A DNA stretch of 64,000 nt from Euryodendron excelsum (taxonomy: Eukaryota; Streptophyta; Magnoliopsida; Ericales; Pentaphylacaceae): NCBI GenBank assembly GCA_033060915.1, contig CM065397.1:34747501-34811500 (forward strand), written 5' to 3'. A model generated the notes under the pieces. That model was given only the letters and a program-made list of their open reading frames with translations, had not been told where the DNA came from and searched no databases. The position numbers were made by a program, and so were the translations under genes. Below, piece by piece: positions 47,101-56,772 of the stretch. Within the stretch, counting starts at the first letter, position 1; every line of letters starts with the position of its first letter.

Positions 47101-48508
47101 TGTAGAGTCTTCAATTAACTCGATCCAATTCTATTCGCTTTAAATTTTCAAAACTAAATTTTCAAAATTGTTTTCAAAAAACATGCATTTATTCATATTA
47201 TCTTGTATTGTGTTTGTCATCCACATACTAACACTTGCATCTTTGTTTTGTAGGTGCGCTTTTTGCTTAAATTTTATTAATTGCTATGCATGAATGTGAC
47301 GAACAAGGTGAATGGGAGTTGTTGGGCTCTTTCCTCCACTTTTAAAAATCACATACACACTGCATGTGCACTTGCATTCTGCATACTTGCATTATTACCC
47401 TGATATGTCCTTTCTAGTTTGAAAGGGGGAACGGTATATTGGTTGTGGGCAAGATGCTGTGTCAGTTTCTTCGCCTACGGCCTCTTGATGGTTCTCTCGG
47501 TCAGATCACCAACCGATCATGGCACCACCTCGGGGAGTTGGCCTAGGTTTGAAGATTCGAGGACCGAGCCTTTTTAGGACCCATTAGTCAACCCTCAACC
47601 TCATACTCATATAGACACCATGCATAGCCGAACCTCTGCCAGATTTAAGACACGAGCACCATTTTCAAAACCACGGAGGAAAGGGCGACTGCTCTTACTT
47701 TTATTTATACCTATTTATTCCTGCTGTTATACTGACTGTATTTATACTGTTATAATGCTTGTTTAATTGCTCATGCATGCACATTTATCTTGCTATTGCA
47801 TTCTCGCTCCTTATACTTTTTGCATACCCATGTTCATGCATTCAATATTCCATGTCAAGACAAGAGTTCCAAGTAACTCAAGTCATTGCATTTTCATACA
47901 TATGATCAATCCATTGAGAGTGACACCAAGGTCACTCTCCCTTGCATTAAACCTACCCAAACCCTAAGGGTTCCCGCGTTACCCTAAAGACTCATTGCAT
48001 ACATCTCAATCCTTTCCATAAGAGGGGCCCCAATCCCTCTATGCTCACGGAGATAGGATTGCCATGAAGACAAGGGACAACCAATCAGTAAGGTCTCTCA
48101 GCGACCTCCTCGACATCAAATCCAAGGAAGGCAAATCCGAAGACTCAAGAGTAGTTTAGGGCCTTCTTTTGTAAAAGTAAATAGGTGGAAGTCCAAAGGA
48201 AAATGTTCCCCCTCCCCCTATTAAAATGTATTTCAGTTTCTGTTGTATCTTAAACCCAAAGTTTAATGCACTTCTTTACTTTTATGAATGAATGCATAAA
48301 TGGCTGAAGGTTCCTACTTGACTGTAAGGTGTCTGCATAAAGGGGCAAATCCCCTATCTCCAAGAGTGGGCCAATACATCATGATTAATTTCCCTCCTAA
48401 AGAGGGACACCCTAGAACATGCATTGCATAAAGCTCTCTAAAAACCAAAAACTGACTTGTGACTTGTGTTTTTGTCTTTTTCTTTTCCCTTTTTATTTTT
48501 ATTTACAG
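44126..48508 (+). other. Proposed leader intron of element G (LTR to gag)
   Basis: Donor-like ATATA then GTAGGC at 44126, in the LTR. Acceptor-like stretch at about 48470-48508: a long pyrimidine tract ending TTATTTACAG, 90 bases before the gag ATG. Donor-like sites exist at the same place in LTRs A, B, D, E and F, and LTR C has it with G changed to A. Splicing would join the short 5' exon to gag and remove about 4.4 kb, including the whole G-poor tract. This is inference from sequence only. Confidence 0.4.
44690..46200 (+). repeat. G-poor quasi-repetitive tract, 5' LTR of G
   Basis: About 1.5 kb in which G is nearly absent from the plus strand. It is built from loose 10-20-base variants of 'tttcctaattcaaaactt' and 'tttccaaaaatctc'. 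Equivalent tracts lie in every other LTR in the window, always in the strand sense of the element. No coding potential. Confidence 0.85.
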
Positions 48509-48597
48509 AGGTCACCCTGTACTGAGTCAACATTGCTCCTAAGAAGGGGCAACATCTACCTAGGAATCCCATTATCACCCGGCAAAGAGCATCGTTG
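47036..48597 (+). other. Element G: primer-binding site and leader
   Basis: The primer-binding site starts at 47038 (TGGCAACTACACTGGGGA, matching D and E). The leader that follows has no coding sequence. It is the region that elements D (7807-9625), E (21683-23340) and B (40090-41154, 60063-60208) share with G. A pyrimidine tract and TTTACAG end at 48508. Confidence 0.75.
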
Positions 48598-50527
48598 ATG
48601 GCTGCTAACCCTGAAGAATCCTCTCAAGTCTTTCGAGAGGAAGTCAACGAAATGAAGACTAAGATGGATGAGATGCTCAAACTTATTCAAACTCTGGCCA
48701 TGAAGGATGCTACTACGGTCCCGTCATCATCTATGACTTCATCCAAAGACCTTGAACCCGCTAATCCAAGGGTCATGCTTCAATCCGACAATGCTAGGAG
48801 GACTAAGGAAGACGCCAAAGGGGTCAACATTGAAGAAGAAGAGACCATATTGCTCTCACCTATAAAGAAGGCCTCTCTAGACCCTCTTAGCCTGAAAAAC
48901 CAAGGATTGGAAGATTCATTGTGAAGTCTCCATGGCCACGATACTTACGGGTTCACTTCCTATGATGAACTCTGTTTCTTCCTTGACCATCCGTGGCCTG
49001 CTAAGTTTAAAATGCCCAACTTCCAGAAGAACGACGATACCAGTAACCCCATTGCTCATCTTCGTCTGTATACTGGAGTGCTAAGTGGACATGGCAACGA
49101 TCCGAAGCTCCTTATGCAGCTATTCCAACATAGTCTCATAGGGTCTGCTCTACAATGATTTGCTTGTCTGGACTTAAGGAAGATCACCACCTGGATGGAG
49201 CTAGTTAATGCATTCAAAGCCCAATACCGTCACAACATCGACCTCACTTCTGATCGTTGGTCCTTGATGACGATGAGCAAGGATGAGAAGGAGAGCTTTA
49301 AAGCATATGCTCTAAGATGGAGGGAGGCCACTGCACAAGTTAATCCTCCGCTGGAGGAGAAGGAGTATGTACAACTGTTTGTACATACTTTTCAAGGTAT
49401 ATTCTACGAAAAGCTCTGCACAAGCGTGGGAAAAAGCTTCTCCGAGCTCATCATGCAGGGAGAAATAATAGAAAACAGTCTCAAGATAGGAAGAATTACA
49501 GATCTTTATGCCAAGACTGGAGAAAATACTGCCAACATAGCCAAAAAGGTGTCCCCCGCTACAATCACCACCAGTCTTGCCCTTACCCACCTTGTCCATG
49601 CCCGTTCCAACCCCTAACTATGGTCCCGCTAGGGCACAACCCAACTTTAATAGACCTGCTTGACGTATCCGTACCTTTGACGCCTTAGCCTGCACCCAAA
49701 CCGAGGGTTACCATAGCTTTCTGAAGAACAATATCTTGAAGCCCGTACCTGCTCGCCTGTTGCCAAGCCCCCTAGCCCCAACCTTTAATGCTGCCCTTAC
49801 ATGTGAGTACCATTCAGGTGGCTAGGGGCATGACACAGAAAGCTGCTTCGCTCTCAAGCACAAGATCCAAGACTTGATTTATAATAAGACCATTGATCTG
49901 CAGCCGATAAAACCCGCTCCTACTCCCAATGTGACCACTAGCCCTCTACTGGTTCTCACCGTCAATATGATACTAGTAGAGATGGAAGACGAGGGAGAAT
50001 TCGACGAGCTCGAGGCCGAAGGTTATGAGAACGATTAGGAGGCCGATGAAGAAAATGACTGGGAAGAAGATCTCCCATTGTGCCTGATTTATCTTTATAA
50101 CCCTGAGGAGGTGCCTGATGCTTCTGACTGGTCCATTGAGGAGCCAATATTTTCGAAAGATGAGATGACCAAGAACACAGTTGTTGATGGATGGGCTGCT
50201 GAGTTCCTGCATCTGAGGTATGCTGCTACAGAACGTCACTTACTAGAAAACCCTTGGCCCGCGACTGAGTACAACTATGAAGACATGGGATGGGAGCTAG
50301 AGGAGTCAAGAGAAGAGACAGAGCCTTTCGAATTGGAAGGGGGTGAGCTGGTCACCCTGTTTACAGAAGAACCCACTACAAAGAACAAGAAAGAGGCTGA
50401 CAACCACATCAACAGTGTCAACATCTTTGGAGCTTTAGGAGAAACCTTTGCCTGTCTTACCTTACCCGAGTATCCGAGTCGCGAATGGAGCATCGAAGAT
50501 GTGGGAATTGTCCCAAAGCCGTACTAA
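48598..50527 (+). pseudogene. gag pseudogene of element G
   Basis: The frame opens at the ATG at 48598 with a helical N-terminus (EEVNEMKTKMDEMLKLIQTL). The retrotransposon gag domain follows at about 48934-49500: GFTSYDELCFFLDHPWP, then LRLYTGVL, and a W-x2-L/F-type core around FKAQYRHN. In-frame TGA at 48922 and 49156 break it. One frameshift near 49600-49620 moves the reading by one; past it are TGA or TAG codons near 49660, 49825 and 50035. The zinc-knuckle-like motif is at 49802-49846 (CEYH...GHDTESC). The last about 165 codons (50040-50527) are acidic (EADEENDWEEDLP) and match nothing I know. No protease DSG/DTG-type motif was found. Gag would package element RNA in the cytoplasm; this copy is dead unless read through. 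Confidence 0.8.
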
Positions 50528-51729
50528 AAATGGATACCTTGCACAAGCGTACAAGAGAGGGGTGTTTTCACCCACTTTCTTTCTATCCCTTTTCACTTTC
50601 TATCTTTAAACTAATGTTTATATTTTCTTATTGCTTAAGAACTTTATGCTTTCCGTAAAAATAATAATAATAATCAAATGACAGTCTTTTATTCCATTGT
50701 TGTTGTCTTGTCTTCCCTAGGGAATAGTGACTACTTTCTACGCAAGAGGCATGATTTATCTTATGAAATGATCTAACTTGAAGGGATGATAGCATGAGTT
50801 AACCACTCACCAAATGATCAGCTTTCTAGAGAGAGAGAATAAGGATGAGTGACGATACTACCTAGTGTACTACATTACAACCCTATTAAAGTCCCTACAT
50901 GATTGAACTAGGTAGTATCCATGGCCTACATTACAACCCTATTAAAGTCCCCTCTGATTGAAAGCAGATTGTTTGATCTAAATGAGCTAGACACGTTGCC
51001 AAAGCCAAGAAGGATGCTAGTCTTACTGAAAAGTAGTCAAGGATAATATGGATCTAAACCCTCTTGAAAGCAACATCAAATTTGAGCCTGCATATCCCGT
51101 CGTTCCTAAAACCCCCATAACCTAGCCTACATTACGGTCCTAAACAAAGTCTCCTCGGATTGAAATGATTGGCCGCTTATCGCTCTGCCAAAGGCCAGGT
51201 AAGCTGTTGCTAAAACCCCGAGAGTCGAGAGTCTCAGCCCAATAACCATATACACTAACCTTAAAATAGAGAGTTGAAGGCGATCAAAGGGTTGAGAAAG
51301 GTGCGAAATGCTATCATCCAATCAAGGTAAGGTTGAGCCAAAAGAGAGGCTAAATCCCCGAAGAGGAGGGAGTTACCAGTCCCAGGATTACAAGTCTAAC
51401 AGTACCCTGTGTCATTCTATTAACATATTTCTAACCTGTACATATGTTTATATAAAAAAAAAAAATCAGCATGGGCTTTGCACACATAGGATATAACTCC
51501 CTGTAGAAATAGAAGTCACCAATATCAACTCATGTAATAGAGACATAACATCGTCATGCATCACATGCGTTTGATCATTTGCCTAATTGTAAATGTATCT
51601 GTCTATCCATGTATCTAAATACCATAAATATTCATTTTTATACAAAATATCAAAATAAAATTGTCTAACATAAATATAACTCAGGGACAAAGGGCAAAAG
51701 AGGATCAGAGTATTTACAAGGGGCATCTA
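50528..51729. other. Element G: gap between gag and the antisense PMD gene
   Basis: 1.2 kb without a gene, where pol would lie in an autonomous element. 'acattac-accct-ttaaagtcc' recurs at about 50873 and 50930 and, weaker, at 51129. The gag and PMD genes end towards each other here, so convergent 3' ends and polyadenylation signals are expected. The stretch aligns with 1-860 of A and 39450-38830 of B. Confidence 0.6.
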
Positions 51730-53574
51730 TCACCGGTCAAAGTTGATATTATCTGGAACAAAATCCCCTAAACCCGGTATCGGAGGAGGTGGATAACTAC
51801 TTGAAGCACCACCATCCTACAGGGAAGATAGAACCGAAATTAACTACATACAAAAGGAACTAAGCAACAACAGAGCAGGAAGAAGCAACGAAAGAATAAC
51901 ATACCCCCCCACCGCCCATCTGAGATAACTGAGCCGACAGGGAAGCTACCTCGGCCTGGTACTGATCCCGCTCAATCTGGTACTGGTCTCTCTGGTCTCT
52001 CACAGCAGTAAATTCAGCCTGGGGTACATATCCTCCGGCTCGGTGCCACAGGTCAACCACCTCCTGGCCAACAGCGTACCCGCTAACTACTACCTCAAAC
52101 CGAGTGAAGGCACCGATCGAATGAGCCCCAAAGTGCGCAGCAGAATCTGTATCCAGAGGAAGCAAGAACTCGGCACCTGGCTGACGCTTCTGATACGGGA
52201 TAGGCACTCCCGCCACCAGGGCTCCAAACATAAACTCTAGCGGAGCTCCTGCTGATCGAAACTCCTCATGAAATTGCTGCCAGTGTCGCTCTTCAAGATA
52301 AGACTCCTAAGTGTCATCACTGAGAAAAGCAACTCTCAATAGGGTAAACGGGACCAAGTATCAGACTATCTCATAATGGACAGATCCAATGAAGGGCCAC
52401 CAGGTCACATCCCTCGCCTCAATCAGCTCCAGGTTAGCCTGGAGCATCACAAAATCAGTAATCTCCAATCGCTGGGCTACCCGGTCACGAGCCCACCTCA
52501 AAGCACGAGGATAGAGATCATCCTCAACAACTGCAGGGCGACGAATAGGAAGGTACTCGTAGCTCCACCAAACGAGGAAGGGCTAGAAACTAGACATGCT
52601 ACCCTAACGGGAAGAAGTCCAGACCCGCATTGACCGAAGAAAGCAGCCAAAGGAAAAGGACCCCCAGTCTAGCTCAGATAAAGCTCTAAGATCGGCTACT
52701 ATACTCACCAAACGACGCGGCACGAGTGAGTTGTTGTTGTTACACAAGCAGCTAAAGATGATATACAAAACAAGTTGCCATCTCATGATATCCCGCCTCG
52801 CAGGCAATGGCTAAGTAGCAAAGGTACGATCATCCTGACTGATCCAAGAGATTGGGAAGGCAGAACGCTCAGGAGAAGGCAAGTCCAACAGCAAACAGGC
52901 CTTATCCCTACTGACTGGATGCAGGGTGATCCGCCGGCCAACAAAGGAGAGCCCTGTAATAATCGCTAATCCAAAGGAGTGGGACCTAACTCGAAGCCGA
53001 CTAAATGAAAGGTCCCGGTCTCCCTGAACCACCTCTCAACAAGTGCCAATACCAAATGCTGGTTCAGGCGGTTAGCCTGTAATCCCATAAAGGCGCCAAA
53101 TTCGATCTCTGCCAGGAAGGCGCGATATGATGGAGCAGCCCACTGCATGGTCACAAAAACCTAATGAACAGCCCCTCTGAAAGCTGTATGTACCCGTGGA
53201 GGAGGCAAATGTTGTCTAGAATACACGCTAGGCTGATAGGCAAGATCCCCGAGTGGTGGGACGTCTGGTATCTGCAGATCTCCTAAGTCGGCATCCGTCT
53301 GCCTGTGCCTAGAAGAAGCTCTCCCATAACCGGTCACCTGGTCCGCAGGGCCCAGTACGTCCTCCTCAGCATCAATCTCCTCGGCGAAGGCCTGCTCAAC
53401 CGGAGGAAAAGGGTCGATAGGTAGCCTACTCCCCTGCCCACTTTGACTGGAGGAAGATCGTCTGGTAGATCGTCGACTACCTCTAGATCGACTAGAGCCA
53501 CCAGTAGAATATGTTCGGGTCACCTTCCCAGAGCGGCGTCTCCTCTAAGAACCGTCATCACCCGCGTTTGCCAT
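51730..53574 (-). pseudogene. Plant mobile domain (PMD) protein, antisense gene of element G
   Basis: The minus-strand ATG at 53574 lies one base after a TTTTCAG acceptor. The protein matches the B copy throughout: Ser/Arg-rich N-terminus, the PMD core (ALVERWFRETGTFHLVG), coiled coil (RDQYQIERDQYQAEVASL) and an exon-2 tail (PPPPIPGL...NINFDR). Exon 1 is 53574-51905; the intron 51904-51817 is phase 0; the stop TGA is at 51732-51730. Lesions differ from those of B: TAG in the eighth to tenth codon region (SER to S-stop-R), TAG at about 53162 where B has CAG, TGG to TAG plus a 1-base deletion at about 52965, and TAG at about 52812. The two copies thus decayed separately from an intact gene. It lies antisense to gag and convergent with it. 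Function beyond the family is unknown. Confidence 0.8.
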
Positions 53575-53575
53575 C

Positions 53576-54460
53576 CTGAAAAGGTAAGCCAAGGTAAGAG
53601 ATGTTAACATACCATGCATGCAATTCAAATAATAGTAAAATAAAATAAACAACTAACACAAACGGAACAAATAAAGAATTTCGAATGATAAGTCAAAACA
53701 AATTTCCTACATGCACGTCTTGATTTTCCAACTTCAAATCATATCTCAAGAGTTTTCTATCTTTTTCCTTCAAAAAGATTTTATTTCTAAAACTTTAACC
53801 AACTCTTCCCCTAATTTCAAAAAATTTCGGCAGAGCCCCATTTGAAAATAGCCCCTACAACACCCACGACATCAACACGAAACACAAAACGTGCACTTCC
53901 CATTGTCACAATCACATGACATCAGCACCCGTGCACACTTTTCGATTTTTCAAAATTTTCAAAACACATGTTTTATTTTTCTAGTAAATCAATGGTTTTC
54001 AAAAATGTCCTAAAATTTCTCAACATTCTTTCAAATGTTTTCCAAAAATATTCCTACCTTTCTCAAATTTTAAACTCTAAAAATCCCATCAATTTCTTGA
54101 GTTTTCTCATTTTTCTAAATTTTCTAAGTATTTTTCTATTTTTTAAAAAATAAAAAATTGACTGAGTTTTCAAAAAATCACGAAACTTCATACGGTTGTT
54201 AAAACATTTTTCTAAGGCACATTGCACAAAAATATAGCCAGAAAACCCAATGCCCAAGTCTGTAGGAACAAATTCACTATTCCTATAGAAAATACTCTTC
54301 ACATATTCATATAAAGTCACTCAAATTCAATCAAACAAGCACAAAAACACAAAAATAATATCACCATCATGTTCGAAACACATCAAAACATCAAGTTCCA
54401 CTATTCACATGATTCAAACGAAGTTCTACACATTAAAATCAACAAAATTTGAAAACTCAC
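53576..54460 (-). other. Leader intron of the PMD gene, element G copy
   Basis: Minus-strand donor GTGAGTTTTC at 54460 and acceptor CTTACCTTTTCAG ending at 53576; 885 bases. The B copy is 886 bases with the same donor, and A keeps the donor at 2388. The short exon before it (about 54460-54600) has no long open frame. Confidence 0.65.
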
Positions 54461-54665
54461 TTTTTGGAAGTTCTTCTGCGAAATCTTCTCTTCTGGCGAC
54501 TTCTCTGGAAATGTGGTATCCTTCTGGCAATCACCCATGGTCTCCAAGAAGTGCCCCTGCAAGGTTTAAGTCAATTCTCACGCAAAATCTCTCGGATTTA
54601 CGAGAACTCTCCACAATGCTACAGCAGTTCGAACTAGAAATTTTCTGGTTTTAACTCTAAGCCTA

Positions 54666-54714
54666 GAGCCACTAGCAGAGGCGCCAGGCATTTTCTGCCA
54701 AAGCAGTGGCGCCA
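54666..54714. promoter_or_regulatory. GGCGCC motifs upstream of the antisense PMD leader exon (G)
   Basis: GCCACTAGCAGAGGCGCC and AGTGGCGCCAG lie 170-190 bases before the polypurine tract and upstream, on the minus strand, of the PMD leader exon. They resemble the palindromes before the LTR TATA box. The matching site in A is 2621-2641; in B it is deleted. No convincing minus-strand TATA box was found. Confidence 0.45.
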
Positions 54715-54894
54715 GTTGTAAAACTGGGCACCTTTGCCTTTTTTCCCGCCAAAACTCGTTTTCAAAGGCCTTTTTTAGCCTGCTATCCGTTTTCGACCCC
54801 CGTTGTTGAAAAATTCCCAATGTCCGTCCCTTCGACTACCTCGCGGTCAACATGGGACTCTTACTTTTATCGTTTTCTGTCTTTGGCAAGCAAA

Positions 54895-54914
54895 GACAGA
54901 AAAAGAGGGGCAGC
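54895..54914 (+). other. Polypurine tract of element G
   Basis: GACAGAAAAAGAGGGGCAGC lies directly before the TG of the 3' LTR, as in element A. Confidence 0.88.
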
Positions 54915-55122
54915 TGCAAGCACCCCATTTTTGACCGCTCGACAGTTTATACTCCATCCAGACTTGTGTTCAAGTCATTATGGGTGTATTCCAATCGAAA
55001 CCAACTTTCTAAGTCCAAATCCTGTCTGTCCATCGCTTCGCGGGCCCATCAGGCCCAAATAAAGGTAAAATGACCAAAATGCCCTTAGGGGCATTGTTCT
55101 TTCCAACTCCAATTCCAATTCC

Positions 55123-55726
55123 AATACCTCTCACGAGACAGTTTATTCCTCGAGATGGTTCCAAATTAGGCACGTCTTTCTGAAGACGGTAAGTCCCCTT
55201 TCCAATCCCTCTCTCGTGACAGTTTATTCCTCGAGACGGTTCTAAATCAGGCACGTCTTTCTGAAGACGATAAGACCCCTTTCCAATCCCTCTCTCGAGA
55301 CAGTTTATTCCTCGAGACAGTTCCAAATCAGGAACGTTTTTTTGGAGACGACAAGACCCCTTTTTAATCCCTCTCTTGAGATAGTTTATTCCTCGAGACG
55401 GTTTCAAATTAGGCACGTCTTTTCGGAGACGACAAAACCCCTTTCCAATCCCTCTCTTGTGACAGTTTATTCCTCGAGACGGTTCCAAATTAGGCACGTC
55501 TTTTCCGAGACGATAAGTCCCCTTTCTAATCCCTCTCTCGAGACAATTTATTCCTCAAGAAGGTTCCAAATCAGGCACGTCTTTTCGGAGACGATAAGAC
55601 CCATTTTGAATCCCTCTCTCGAGATAGTTTATTCCTCGAGACGGTTCCAAATCAGGCACGTCTTTTCGAAGACGATAAGACCCCTTTCCAATCCCTCTCT
55701 CGAGATAGTTTATTCCTCGAGACGGT
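55123..55726 (+). repeat. 81-bp minisatellite, 7.5 units (3' LTR of G)
   Basis: Same unit as 41357-42770. The array is 604 bases against 1,414 in the 5' LTR, a difference of 810 bases or exactly ten units. Open frames over it on both strands are by-products of the 27-codon period. Confidence 0.95.
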
Positions 55727-55984
55727 CCAAGTAGCGAAAATACTCACAAACATCACAACCGTTAGAGTAGTGGAAATACTCACAAACAAGTCGATATAGG
55801 GAATTGCCAACAAACCCCTGCATCACGACGACCGTCGTCAGAGTGGCGGAGACACTCAAAACCCAAGTCAACACCAGTGCCGACTAGCCCACTTCGGTAA
55901 AAAATGACCAGACCGCCCCTTGGGCCTTTTCCGAGACTTTTTGGTCAAGATGACCATTTTGCCCCTAGGCATCCAAACGCCCCG

Positions 55985-56400
55985 GGAACCACACCGGCTC
56001 TGGGTATCCAACCGGTAACCTTTTGAGATTACTTCTTATAGTATTCTCAACCTTCCTCTACCTTTTCGGATCATTTCGAGTCAGTTCCGGTAAACCCGGT
56101 GCATAATGACCGTTTTGCCCCTAGAGAGCCGGTCACCTTTTTTTACCACACCGGCTCTAGGTATCAAACTGGTAACCTCCTGAGAATGCTTTTTATAATG
56201 TTCTCAACCTACCTTTATCTTTTCGGATCATGCCGAGTCAGTTCCGGCCAAATTGATGCAAAATGACCATTTTGCCCCTAGTGGGCCGGCCACCTTTTCC
56301 GACCACACCAACTCTGGGTATCAAACCAGAAACCTTTAGGAACATTCTGAATAATGTTCCCAAATCTTAAGTCTTCTTCCGGGACAGTCCAAGTCCGTCC
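55985..56400 (+). repeat. 157-bp minisatellite, 3' LTR of G
   Basis: Three units with 'cacac-gctct-ggtatc' and 'ggatcat-ccgagtcag', matching 43028-43440 in the 5' LTR in number and order. Confidence 0.82.
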
Positions 56401-56725
56401 CAGCAGCTTCCCGATTCGATTGACCGTTTTACCCCTAAAGGCCCAATCAACCCTTCCGACACATCCTATCCTTATTTTTCAAGTCAAATACCTTCGGGAC
56501 ATTATTTTAAGTGTTTCTGCTCTTTTTCGGCCTTCCGGGTCATTCCCGGTCTTCTAAACTCCTTCCCAGACTTTCCGGAGTCACCTCTAGTGAAGCCAGG
56601 CAAAAAATTGCATGCTAGTCACTAGTACAGGCGCCCAAATCTAGTCAAAGATACGTTGCTTGCCGACTTACAAACTTTCCTAACTGGACGGCGCCACTCC
56701 TAGTGGCTCCAAGAGCAATTTTGCC

Positions 56726-56772
56726 CTGGCGCCACTGCAACAGGCGCCAGGTTTGTCCAACCTCTATAAATA
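56726..56772 (+). promoter_or_regulatory. U3 promoter of the 3' LTR of G
   Basis: A perfect 8-bp stem (CTGGCGCC at 56726-56733, GGCGCCAG at 56743-56750) lies just before an intact TATAAATA at 56765-56772. This promoter is better preserved than that of the 5' LTR and could start transcripts into flanking DNA. Confidence 0.65.
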
